Positions 25,740-38,600 of a stretch of 64,000 nt of DNA are shown here, in pieces. Position 1 is the stretch's first letter. Every line of letters starts with the position of its first letter. The DNA lies in NCBI GenBank assembly GCA_022747635.1, contig JAKTNV010000001.1:20312572-20376571 (forward strand), written 5' to 3'. A program made the translations under genes and the position numbers. Source of the DNA: Hetaerina americana. Lineage: Eukaryota > Arthropoda > Insecta > Odonata > Calopterygidae. The notes below the pieces were generated by a model. It saw nothing but the letters and a program-made list of their open reading frames with translations, ran no database searches and was not told where the DNA came from.

Positions 25740-26110
25740 CTGGTGGGTGTGCAATATCGGTTCGTGCCTCCTACGCTCGCCGTCAAATGAGAGCGAGCGG
25801 TGATCCTCTCGGTTGGCAAGGACGACCTATGGGAAAGGAGACCGAGTGGGATGACAATTGAAAGTCAGAAGGCAGTGAAGCGCGAGGTTTGCTGCGTGGT
25901 GGCGAGGTCAGAGATGTCTTCAACCGCATCCGACGCCAGTACCGCATAAAAAGGAAAGGCGGCTCGAGAAAGAGGAGATACCGATGCGTTGGGATCCTAT
26001 CTGCAGGACATAAACGGCGTTTCGAAGCCGAGGCTTCTTCTTTGCCGTGAGAAGTTAACTACTACCACTCACTCTCGAGGGTGGAGGGTCAGATGTTGGT
26101 TCGCGTGAAA
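25740..26110 (+). promoter_or_regulatory. CpG-rich island with TATA-like motif upstream of the chitin-binding gene
   Basis: GC- and CpG-rich DNA of about 370 bp contains CATAAAAAGG near 25945, followed by a GAGA-like GAAAGAGGAGATA. It lies about 3.8 kb upstream of the first visible exon of the chitin-binding gene. It could be that gene's promoter, but no start codon with a matching phase-1 donor was convincing. Confidence 0.25.
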
Positions 26111-27057
26111 GGCGTATCGTAAATGTGACGGCAATGCGTGTCAATCGAGTCCAACCGATCGAAAAGTTGATTGTCTGATACCTACAACTGATTCACCAGA
26201 GGATTGTTTTTTAGTGTTGACCGCAGATTCATGCATGTTAATTCATCAATCACACAGCAATAATTTCCGATTAAATCGATTTATTATAACCACAATTTTT
26301 TTAACGTTTTTTTGTTTTTTTGAGAGTAAACGTGGTAAAGATGACGAACTCAGCGAGATGGGCATTATTCAAATTCATCTTGATTGTCTCTGTGTTGACC
26401 TACACCAAATTAATTTTAAAATGATACAACTTCATGCGGGCATAGAGCAAAGTAAATATCTCCATCCTATGAGTCCTTCGGTCGTGACAGCGGAGGGTTG
26501 GCGCAGCCACGATCTGTGATACAAAAATGTAATGTGAAAAGCTAAGCGAAATAATGGTATCCAATTTCGACACAATTCACAGCATCTCAAATGAACGTTA
26601 GGAGCACAAGATTCTAGTGGGATATAGGTTTCTGACATTTATGGAGGCGTAGTGTAAACACAAATATCCATCAGTGGGCATTGGTATTCTAGATTTTCTT
26701 TCGATTTCATAACCGCGCTACATGACCCAATACATCACCTTAAAAAAAAACCTATTGAATCAATCCGACACGCTCGTGTACAAAGCGGTATCGGACATTT
26801 ATGCTCTAGGCCTTTTGGCGAGTAGTACGCTATCCACAAGGATGACCTGGCAAACGGATGGAAAGTGTTTTTTTTTCCACGAACGGAAGCAGGGAATGTG
26901 TGTTGGAACCGTTACAGAGCATGGGGTTGAAGAACAAGAGAGCGACGAGAACACCTTTCGACCTAGCATTGAAAGGAGCAGTAGCGGTGGCTTCCATCGC
27001 CTCAATGACGCCAGACGACCGATTTAGCACATAACCTATCCAACACCACCAACAGGT

Positions 27058-27150
27058 GCCTCACGACACCAAATCCGAGGCGAGACTCGAACCCGCAAAC
27101 TTTCCCTCCGACAGACGGCGCTGAACCCACCGGGCAAACCGGATTTATAT
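27058..27150 (-). mobile_element. tRNA-like SINE head
   Basis: On the minus strand, CCGGTTTGCCCGGTGGGTTC gives an A-box-like start, followed by AGCGCCGTCTGTCGGAGGG and the B box GCGGGTTCGAGTCTCGCC. The spacing is tRNA-like, but the acceptor stem does not pair. It is best read as a tRNA-derived repeat. Confidence 0.5.
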
Positions 27151-27159
27151 TTAATGGGA

Positions 27160-29934
27160 TTCACCTCGCTCATAAAGATCCGATCAAATGACTCGGAGTA
27201 GTTGAGGAATAAGTAGGTAATTTTACTTGCAATGAAAACGTATTTCGAGGCCTTAGGGAGTTAATTTTATCTCTTAACGTTTCAATCATCCAGGGTCTCT
27301 GCCTCCGCTTAAGACTTAACAACGAATTAAAGATACATGATAGAACCAATACCAAAATATGAGTGAACCACATCAAAAGAGACATTTTTTCTTTACTCCG
27401 AAAGTGTAAGAAATGGCTAAGAGTGCTTTAAAATACCCGCAAGATTAGGAAGGCAAAACCATAATGTATGTCATGACGGCATGATGTTGCGATCGTACAT
27501 AAAAATTAGAGCACGAGAATCATAAGCCCATTAGGTTGTTATCCTTCGTAAGAGGAAATCTCTCGCAGACAATACGTACTCCTCCACCTCCTCTTCAAAT
27601 AAACAATTTCTTGAAAATCTATGATAAGGGAGTGTCGCTTTACAAAGCTGGGAATGAATACCGTCAGATTACCTAATTGTATATAATATCACACCATTCA
27701 CGTTTCAGATATTACACTTGAGCGGTCAGCAGGTTACCCTTAGTTCGAGCATTTTTGCCATCATAAACTCAATCAGTAATCGAGGAATATTCGTGCAGGT
27801 AATAAATAAATAATATTTTTTTAATGTGACGGGCGATGGCGTGTACCCGAGTTCTCTGACTAAGGGAAAAGACCTTTAACACATATTTCAAATTTATAAT
27901 TCAGACAAAAATTATAAGTAGTTACCTGGACTTATGAAACCTTAACGATATAAGCAACAAAAACCATAACTGTAATAAGCGACTTGTCTTGATTTTCTCT
28001 ATAGTGCAGGAAACCGCCGCTGCCAGGAAATATCAAGTTTCCGTTTTCGGCTCAGTAAAAAAAAAGGATTGAAGTTTGATGTCACTTTCTTCACTGAGGC
28101 TATTAAATTTACAAATATTTAAAACTATCCTCTGTGTAAATACTGAGTACAGTTGACCGTATCAAGCCTCAATTTGCGTATTTCTGCGGAACTATTTCTG
28201 ATCAATTTCCCCAAGGACAGTGTCGCGCGCGCTGAAGTATGCATACTTTATACACTTATATCAAAGTAAACATTCATGTGTCACAACATGGAACACTCTG
28301 AGACCCTAGAACAGATGGAGAATAGATCGGTGAGATCACTTCATAACTGCATCAGCTACAAACAAACACCGGAGGCCCAAGCTTCTTTGAAAGCCGCGCG
28401 TGCTCTTTGAAAAACTGGTACATCAGCCAAGGTTCACCGTTAAATACATGTTTACGTATGGTGTAGCATAGAATATTTGTTTAACGCGAGCAGAAAATAC
28501 ACGGATGACTGACATCCCTTGAAGAGAGGATTTTCAAATACAGATGTCGTGTCACATTTGGAAGTCATGAACCAGAAAAAATAACTATCTGTCAAATCTC
28601 TCGTGCGTGTCTCCACAGACTCTTCACGCAGTCATAGGGGTTATTTATATGCACATCTGAGATCCGTTTATAAAAAGATACGAGTCAATTTACTGGTCTC
28701 ATTAAAAGTTGTAAATGCAACATGAAACCATTTCAACTATTCACTTCAAAATGTAGGCAAGAGTCAACGGGAAAGATTTATTGCCATTAGAGAGCCTTGC
28801 GATAGAAATCTATTAGAACTTGTAAACTACTTGTATCTTTGAGTTACGGCTCCTTATTTTGAAACGAACGTTATTTATGATCAAATCCAAGATCAGTTTT
28901 TCAATTACCACCTTACTTGTCAGGTCATTTTTGGTAAGCAGACTTAAATATTTAATTATAAATTCTACTCGATAACTCGAATTCAAATGAATGTGTTCCA
29001 TGTAGAATTCTGTGTTACGAAATATAAGCTTTAAATATTTTTCTCAATCCGCTATATTCCAGAGAATTCTTCTGAGAAAACGACATGTATTTGTTAAAGT
29101 TTGCCAATATAGGCATTTATTGTTTTCGTGGAACGAAAAACATTCAGAGAACCAACGAAATGATATAATTTTAGGATTCGATAAAAAAATAACAATTTTA
29201 GGGTTAAATTTTACTGAATTTTTTGGTGGAAGGGTAATCCAAAATAGTCGAATTTTGCGAATTATAAAGGTTTGATCTATACGCAAAAAAATCATGCACT
29301 GCTAAACACGGATGTATTAGAACGCTTATCGAGAAAATGCAGAAATGTACATCAATCACGTTCAAAAAAAATTTCACGAGATAACATTTTCAACCGTTTA
29401 ATTCATTTTCCTCTAGCTGCACTGAAGTTCGCCTCATTGGTTGATCTAGTTGTTTTACTCTCAATTCAACCCTTATTATTTCATATCGCTTCACAAAAGC
29501 GAGTACTCTCTCACTGTGACGACCATTACCTAACATTTGCCCTTTGATTTTGAACTAACATGCTATGAATCGAATGCGGCGACGTGGCTGACGACGCCAT
29601 CGTGCACTCACGGTTGCGGTGGTCCGATGTCACCAATTCACTTCCCGTACTCGCTCATTGAAGTCTCCCGTTTGCCCGGAAGGAGTCCAGCTTAGTAGTC
29701 TCACAAGGCATGACATCAGTAGGCAAGCGTTAAAGAGACGAGAGAGTTGACTTTTTCTCCGTTAGAAAACGGTACCGGAGCAGTATCGGCGGAAGAGGGT
29801 TGACGGGGCCGGGGATTGTTACTGACATCTATTTTCTATATTTCTTTCCCCTGCAAAAAAAAATAAGCAAACAAACCTGGTTTTTCGCTCGACTCTAGCA
29901 TGTATGTTGTGTCGTGTCTCTGTCTTCCACCCAG
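27160..29934. other. Upstream region or intron of the chitin-binding gene
   Basis: AT-rich to about 29560, then a GC-richer stretch (29566-29815) before the acceptor at 29934. Since the first visible exon needs an upstream coding exon, this segment is probably intron. No signal-peptide exon was recognised in it. Confidence 0.45.
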
Positions 29935-30069
29935 CCGCCGCATCCTCGCCCGCCAACGGCACCTGCGTCCTGGACTCCGACTTCGGCTTTACCCTCAACT
30001 GCGGCTTCAAGCAGTCTGGCCTCTTCAGGGTGCGAAACCTCGGTGGCGTGAAGGGCTACTGGGGTCTCG
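29935..30069 (+). CDS. Chitin-binding gene, first visible exon
   Basis: The acceptor follows a pyrimidine-rich tract ending cttccacccag, and the donor is G|gtgagt. The frame is open and strongly GC-rich at third positions, unlike its flanks. It encodes a segment with two cysteines (NGTC and LNCGFKQSGLF) and a Gly/Trp-rich end (VKGYWGLG). The exon begins with two bases of a split codon; a preceding G would make Ala, giving an AAASS stretch typical of the region just after a signal-peptide cleavage site. No initiator codon is present, so this is not the first coding exon. Confidence 0.82.
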
Positions 30070-33000
30070 GTGAGTTCTCCAGGGGTTCTCCTGTCGAAAG
30101 GGACATACATCGTCGAGGGAAGCGTGGTGGCCCCCTCCCGCTAAACGCCCTAGTCACATATTGAAAGGGTGGAGTGCTGCGTGGTCTGTGTCCGAATGGG
30201 GCAATTCTCAGATTCGTCTTGCATGGATTCCGACGAAAATTAACGGTTGTACCAAGGGATGGTGCCAATCTTTTCGCTCTTCGCGAATTCTAAGATCAAC
30301 TTGGGTGCCTCCAAAAAGGAAATCATTGCTCAAAAAGAGCGATTTTAAGGGAACTGTTAGAATGGAATTAGAATATTCGTAAACAATATTGGTACTCACA
30401 AATTCGATCTTTTTCTAATCCCGTTTAAATATTCGAATCATGTAAATTCACAAACCGATGTCAATCACATAAAGAATTCTTGAGCGTCAAAATATCATCG
30501 TATTCATCAGACTACATACCTGATTTCACAGCCTACCGTATAAACATAAAGGGTTTGCCAAACTTTTTTATGATTTGGACCAGTTCACTACTTCCCAAAT
30601 TATATGTGGATCAGATAATCACCTTGGATCAATTTCAAGAAGAAATTATTTAAAAGTATTAGAATTCTCAAGTTATTATATATTATTAGTAATTTAAAAC
30701 ATTTCCTTCAATTGTAATATTAAGCGTAAATTTCTGATCTTAACTACATGCATACGAATCCGAACCTTCCTGGGAATACGATCCAATGTACGTCTCGTAT
30801 AGGGTTCCTTGAATATATTTCACCGAAGATATCAAGACCGCGAAATGTCTGTTGGCATAGACGGGAGATTTAGCTGGTTTTGGTTAACTCTCAGAACTTA
30901 AATGGAAATGTGCCAAGCTGTGATCGGGGACATTTTTGAAAGTAGGATCCAATCCCGGGATGCACCTGAAAAATTTCGGACACAAGCCATGTTTTGCTCC
31001 TTTTTTCAGCAAAAAAAAATACTTGAGAGAGTATACTACTGGGAATTGGACGCGCGAAACAAACACTTTTCGATGGCGACAGTGCATGACCTATTACAAA
31101 GAATGAGTTGAAAGCCTATGGGCAGCGAAACCAACAGTACGACGACTGAATCATTCCGATATCACGTTCGTCAATCGAGGAAAAGCAGCCCAGACGGTGC
31201 CGTATGAACGATCATGGTTACATGTGACGGACTATGCGACGACATTCCGTAGGATGAATGGAAACTATCCTCACAATGAATAGATCAACCCGAAAAATTT
31301 CACGGACATGACGAAAGGACATCTCTGCGGAGCTCAAGTGAATAAATTCGAACGAATCTTCACACTATGAATCGGATGAGATCAACATAAAAAAGAGACA
31401 AAAAGCATTGAAAATTATATATTAAGAACATAGAAGTATGCTACTATGATATTTATGGATTTCATGAGACGAAACCATTAAATCGATTTAAAAAATTTTT
31501 TAGAGGAAATACTAAAACTTTTCCACTAACTTTTCTCGACGCCAAGAATAAAAAGATACTGACAAGGTCATGCACGGCGACAAAATAATGACGACTAGAC
31601 GAGCATTGATGTTTGATGACAAAAACATAACGTACTTCACTGGAATACATACTGGGCATGCGGTTTGGTTGTTTGGTTTTGTAGAATTAATCTAGCAAAT
31701 ATTTTAAGGATTACTTTAACATATGCATGCATTTTTTAGTTATTTCGCTTTAAATTAACATTTCACATTAAGAATGATCTATTGACAAGGGAGACTATGT
31801 AATTTTATTACGATAATGTGCCTTAATAAAGATCCTGTGGTGTTACAAAAAATAATTTATGAATAGTCTTTGGCAGGTATTGGGATACATGTTTCTTTGG
31901 GGTCGTCACCCGATAGCACACAGTGCAGACCTTTCTTATCCCTTGTTTGGATAACATATAAACGCAAAATGCGAGTTAATATACTTTATCACTGCTTCAG
32001 AAAATCAAGTTCATTCATAGTAACCCAACTTTGGTGTAAACGAGGTGACATTGGCAACGCTTTGTATATTGACTGCTGTGAAATCATTCTTATTACGTCC
32101 TCTGTTCCCTAATACTTCAAACCTCTCACGAGCGAAAAGCTGCATGCTGTGTCCACTCATACCGAATTGTTAAAAACTATTAGGAATTACGGTGTGATAT
32201 GAGTAAGAGATATAAATAAAAAAAGAGCTATTGCATAAGAGATATTACATTTCTTTCCAGGATTCAGCGTCGGTGATGAACTAGGATTCAAGCAATCCCT
32301 CTCTAATGTAGAGGGAAATCGCAGAAGATCAGCACAGGTGAGAATATTTCTTTAATTTTTAAACGTCACAGTTGAAATGTCGTGAAATATTATTGTCATA
32401 TCTGTAATTTAAATGAAATACTCTCCACCGTAAAAAAAAAAACAATTATAAGCTCCACTGCGCGTTTAACGTTCTTACTTAGATAATTTTCCTTCGATGA
32501 CGCATTGCATTGACGAAGAGTATTGACACGAGTAGTAAAATGACTGAAAATTTATTCCGAATGGAAACAAAAGCTATTTAAAAACTTATTAGCTTTGAAA
32601 GTGTCTAGAGAAACTTTTTTACGTGTGGGAAAATACAGCAGCACTCGTGTACAAGACGGGAAGGACTGGGCATGTGAGGTGCAGCTATGGCGGAAACCCA
32701 TGTTGATCATAACGATGTCCGAAAAATGTGCGATCACTTTTCCAAGTCATTATTAGTGAGGTGAATGGCTTAATGGGTGCATTTGCCCAACGCATTCTCT
32801 GCTATTTAATGGCGGCGACAGTTACGTTGTAAAAATGACAGGCTATAGCGAAGTAATAACATGCCAATGATTAAAAAGTGCGTAATTCAGAAAACTTTTC
32901 ACTTTCCGTAGTTTGATCAAGTGTTTCGTTAATTCCTTCAGGAAGGATTGGATTAACTTTTCTCTTGTGTTTAAGCTTTTCAACGCTAATTATATCAGGT

Positions 33001-35393
33001 TTCCGTCGCCCACCCTAATAAACTACTGGAACTAACTTTTAAATACGAATATTGTGATCACCATCGCAACAAATTTTTGTTCGTATCTCGTTTCAACAAA
33101 AATAATAGCACATTCAGGAATTGAATTTCGTTGTTAAATTTTTGTTATGAGCACTTATTGATTCCCAATATGGAAAACATTTAATTTTTATGAGATATAA
33201 GTCGTTTGCAGATATAATCAGTGATTAAAGGTTTAAAAAAACATTAAAAGCAATAGTTTCCGTGAAGTAGGTCATGGAGTAGGTAACTGCATCCGATCCT
33301 AGGCGCGGGTATTTTATAATCTCCCTCGATAAAACACTATTCCTAGAAGTAGAATTAAGTAGGATCCCTTCACTCCGGCGTCTGACGGCTTAGATGAACG
33401 CAATGTACGACTCAATATTAGGAATCGAACGATCCGGAAAAGCGCGTGGAACACTTGTCATTTTGGTTGCTTGAAAAATACGCGTGACACTTTCGTCGGC
33501 CTGAGAATTTTGCTGGCGAAATAATATGTTGCGACCACTCCTAAAAACCATGCGTTTTCTGTCCGTGCTGAAGACATTTCATTCGCAATGTAGCTCAAAT
33601 GACAATCACGATTGAAATACAAACCCTCACGTCCACGGACACATTTTGTGAAGTCCCGTTCCTCAGAAGGCGGAGTGAAAGTTTTGAACAGGATGCGAAT
33701 CGGTGGACGATGACGAATTAAGGCGAGCAGAAGAAGACGTTGGGAGTGCATCCTGTGTGCCCTCGGACGCAAACGGCGATCGCGAAGATGACCGCAAAAG
33801 ACTATTAAGGCGGGATTTGCCGTGACGAAAGATTTCTTAACCAGTCGGAATGAGACGAGGGGGAGAGATCACGATTGGGAATCTAGGTTTACTCGTTAGC
33901 TAACTCAGCTCAACTAAAATATTTAGCCTTTCTTGCCAGGTTGAAAGAGGAGAAGTGATTTTAAATGATTTGGAAACTGATTCTTTTTTAAGTGGCGCTA
34001 AGTATTATAACATTTAGATATGCGGTTGGTATTCGTTCCGGAAAATTACAAAACCTTTAATATATTTCCATTGTTTAGTCACAAGGAAATTGCCTAAGGC
34101 TATTTATTAATACCAAATAAATTATTTCGAATGATGCTGGGTGCTAGTTAAAGTTTCATTCATCCCGAAAAGGAAATATAAAAACGTTAAACGACGAAAA
34201 ATTCTTTCGTAAAATTATGCAGCTAAATACGATATACTAACCATACTCGCTGCTTGATTGCAGTTGGTAAAACTAAAGAATTTTAAGCCATTGTTACGTT
34301 CATTTTGTCAAGAATTCTAGTTGAGAGGGACATATTGAACATAAAAATTGATAATCGCTGTTTTCATGCTAAACTTGCACGGGAATTTTCCTTTAATTAA
34401 GGTAAACGACTTTTGATTCTTCTATGTTCGTCTTTGCATCGATCAAAAAGCCCGTTTAAATCTCAAACCGAACCTACCACCGCCATATTCATAGCGAGCG
34501 GACAAAAATGTGATATTTTTGAAATGCATGACAATTTCTCACTCATCTCCCTCCTCAACTACTCCCATCTTTTTTAACAATAAGTACGAGCGACCCCTTG
34601 ACACCAGTTGAGTCTTTTCAACCTACATTTCGTACTGTAAAGACAAGAATAAAAAGCACACGGGGTATGTATTACTGAATGAAATCCTTATTCGATAGCT
34701 CTAAAAAAAATTTGTATCACAGAATTTCGCAATCGTCCGATAGAACTTCGTTCGACAACTATGGCCGAACCTAATGACCACCTGCTTATGTTCTTCACGT
34801 GTTCCTTACACAATTCGCCCCTCCCTTTATAAGCTCAAGACCCTTCACTTAGCACAAATAAAGTTTATATTTTTTTGCTCTATTTGTACGGATAAGTGAA
34901 AGCGCAGGCATATTGTATTCAACCATGTCGAAAAGTACACAGGTCATGCTCTTAGAACTTCATCGTTCCTAGTTTGAACTTAGCATAAGCTCAGGCGAAG
35001 CTAATGAATCTAATAGTAAGCGGGCCGCTACTCAGGTATACTCAAGTTTTTCTCACAAAACAGTAGTATAGGGAGGAATGTGCACGATTTTATACACAGC
35101 CATTTTTGCTGCCTAACACTAACATTAATTTTTAATGGTAAAACAGATTTTCATTAAAATTAACTATCAGTTACTTTTGTAGAATTACTCCGTTCCTCAT
35201 GTTCATAGGCTATAATTCAAGTATTGGAAAGCTTTATTAGAAGTGAGTCTGATTAAGTTCAACATTATTTCAAAAGTATTAAATTTTAGACTGCTCGAAT
35301 TAATAGGGCTGAAGTTGCTACTTTATGTAAAGTATATTTAAGAGGGAGAATTACACAAAAACGCCCTGTATTAGCTATATTAACATTATAATG

Positions 35394-35442
<49 letters not shown>

Positions 35443-35602
35443 TCAAACACGAAATCCCGCCAAACGGCGAATAAATACTCATATATACAGAAACAGATAT
35501 AAGGAAAAGGGATAGGAACACATATAAAGGACGAACACAATAGAGGTGGGGAAGGCGGAATCGAACGGATCACAAGAGTAAAAATTAAGTAAAAAGAGTA
35601 AA

Positions 35603-35651
<49 letters not shown>

Positions 35652-38600
35652 TATTTGTCAAAAAATCATTTTTCACCTTAGGGCAGCACTCTACTTATGG
35701 TAAAGAAAGAATTGACCTCCAATGACTAATAATTAACAAGAACATGTTTTTGACCGAATATGATGAACGTATCTAAAATTTTTGAGACTAAATTTGCATG
35801 TTTCTCGATCTCGTTACCTTCGACATCACCTTCTTCAAAACCGGACGGACGAATTGACGAAACCAATCCACGGTGATTGGGAATCCAATGGGGACGCATT
35901 CCACCATCCAACGATGTTCGACCGCGCTCTCGACTGACGGCCGACCACGTGCAACTACTCGATCCTGTGATAATCATCTTGTTCACCCCTGGTTGCTTTC
36001 GCACTCCGGCCACGACGACGCCTGCAACTCGACCACCACGAACGATCACGACGAACGGCATTCACCCATACCCGACGACGCCGAACGACACCCAACGCAA
36101 CTCCGACGACCATCGATCATCGACGCTTACTTGCCTCGAAATGAAAACGCTCCAACGCGCCCATCTCACTCATCTCACGAAACCGCAACGGATCTTTTGC
36201 CGACGGCGACGCCCCACGACGATAACGCCAAAACTCTTCTACGGTGACCACCTACGGTTTGCCTTTGCAACTAACGATTCTCAACGGTTGGCTAACCGGA
36301 TCGACGAATACCACTTAACCACGACATTATAACAACGCAACAATCCTTGCAACGCAACAACGATTGATTATTGGGCGACTCAAACTGGCATACCACGACG
36401 GCTGATGACACAACGAACGTTAAACGTCCCTCCGACGTCGAACATCCGACGCAACATGCCTCCCTGACGCACGACAGGGCTCCGTCGCGACCCCTGGACA
36501 GACGGAGTCTCGCTCCCAGAGGGGCGCACCCGTCCTCCCAACTGGGCCCCCCCTCGGACAGGGATCCACCTACTCCCGCCGCTCCAACCCTGGTGCGAAT
36601 CTGCAAATCCTCCCATTGCCCCCCTTCAAACCCATTCCGACGGCTGCCCTGAGGTCAGATTCAACGCTCTCTGCGCCGCCGCAGGGAGGGAGCGTCGCCG
36701 CCGCCGTGGCTAAGGCCGCCTCGCAGGGGACCCGCCGGCGGTCGCCCACGTCATCGCCATCGGCGGACGTGTCGGCCAGCGTCATCCGCACCGTGAAGGC
36801 GCCCACGCTGGTTGCGGTGCCCGTGGGGACTGCAACCAAGGTAGCCCTGCCGGCGTTCCACGCCCTCCCGAAGACATCCCTCTCGAGGAGTTCAGATGCG
36901 GGGGAGGACTTCAGGAATTCCCTTGGGGATTTCATCAAGCTTCCTCAGGTGAGTCCCAAGGAGGGAAAGAGAGCTTTTTCCATCCTCTTTTGAATATCAC
37001 CCATAAATGTCACAGATCATATTTTAGCATGCTCGTTCCACTCTTCCCCCTTGCTCCATCCTGTTGGAGTATATCCCTCATAAATCGACCTCACATTACG
37101 TTCTTTCACAGAAATATCACAGGATTTCCACCCTTTGCAACAATGGTTGAAACTCCCTCTGTTCCTCTTGCAGTGATATTGTCACTTGCAAGGTATTTGC
37201 ATGCTGCCCACTCATGCAAGGCTGGTTAAAAAGATACAATATTCTCTAAGTTTAAAGTTTTCCAAGTAGGGTGGGAAATGAACATGATGGACTCTTTGTC
37301 TCAATATCAAGTTCATTTTTGCAAAGTAACCATTTAAAATTCAGAGCCATTAATATGGTAGTGAAGTTCCATTCATTTACTTAGTTTAACTGTCATACGA
37401 GTATTGAGGTAGGGTGATGTGACATCATGGTCCGGAAAAACTCTCGCTTGCCCCTTATTACAGCAAATGCTGAACTGAGCTCACTCGTTCCAAAAATCCA
37501 TGGCATCATTAGTTATCATATCTTGAAAACTTTCTCCTACAATTGTTTAGTTTCACAGGTTTTCAAATCCAAGAATATTTAATAGATAATTTGGCACTGA
37601 TTTTTTATATACATAAGTACTTTTGATAAGGTGATGCCTGCATACATGATCATTATACAGGAAGTAAATCTCTCTAATCTAGGCACATTAAAACTGTGCT
37701 ACTTCTAAAGTGCACTTCACTTCATTGTTAACATTAAAGGTGAAAAAGAGACATGTACAAGCATGAGTAGCAATATTTCAGTAAAATTTTATGAGATGTT
37801 TGGTTGTAAACTTTCTCCAACCATGACACTTTGATTTGCTTTGGGAATGTCTAGCTACGTTGAGTATATATAGTATATCAAGTTCAAGTTAAAAATTTGT
37901 AATTCCTAGGCTTACAGTGTACTTTCTGCCAAATACCCCATCTATGAAAAGCACCTCAAAATATTTGAATACTTTGAGAGAACTAATCTTTTTCAGCAAA
38001 GGATATAGCTATGAATTCGATGGGTGCCCCCCCCCCCATCATTACCTATATATATCCCAAACATATCTTCAAGAGAATTCTATTATTCAGTTTTTTTGGA
38101 CAAGTGAAATATATTTCTTTAAATTAATTTCATGATAGGTTAAGTTCCAAAAAACCACTTGATTTATCTGCAATACATGATGGACTTGACTTTTGCTTAA
38201 AAATACTTAATATGTACCCTTCCATTCCATATTTAAACCTTATCTTATCCAGAACTAAAAATTTATATGTTTCTTATATTATATGCTAATCAATAAATAC
38301 AAAATTGATTTGACTCTTGGAAAAACTAGGCACTAAAGCTGAGAAGTTGACAATTTGCAAAGGAAAAAAAAGTAAAAACTCACATTTGATGAATAATCTT
38401 TTCATATTATTTCTTCCTAGTCAACCTCCCAATCGCTGCAGAGAGCTGTGACACTCCAAGCAGTGGCACCACCAACCACAACATCTAAAAGGGCTCAGGT
38501 AGCAGTGAAGCCTGATGCTTTGTCCACCCGCACCCTTGGCTCCTCAGAACCTGCACCCACGCCATCCAAGCCAGCCACCACCCTTCTCTCACCTTCAGCA

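Larger units (their letters stand above)
32338..36477 (+). other. Intron of the chitin-binding gene (about 4.1 kb)
   Basis: GT-AG intron. It carries a CpG-rich patch at 33360-33880, the two TA microsatellites and, in its last 640 bases, a conspicuous CGA/ACG-rich island running into the next exon. Confidence 0.65.

Noticed and set aside
25726..25803. Signal-peptide-like ATG frame (MFFVLWWVCNIGSC...) as the missing first exon
   Set aside because: A phase-1 donor exists only as a poor GTTCGT site, the n-region lacks a positive charge and the hydrophobic stretch is very short.
21000..27150. tRNA genes at GGTTCGA motifs
   Set aside because: The B boxes occur without a matching acceptor stem and anticodon arm. 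They look like tRNA-derived SINE heads.
33458..33772. 104-codon minus-strand frame
   Set aside because: It lies in a CpG-rich intron patch. It has no recognisable motif and no splice partners on that strand.
35873..36332. Overlapping 124- and 151-codon plus-strand frames and a 111-codon minus frame
   Set aside because: The CGA/ACG-rich composition keeps several frames open at once. No frame has a domain or fitting splice sites.
36570..36938. 122-codon minus-strand open frame
   Set aside because: It is the exact antisense of the GC-rich linker exon of the chitin-binding gene. That exon has phase-matched splice sites, and the antisense frame has no motifs.
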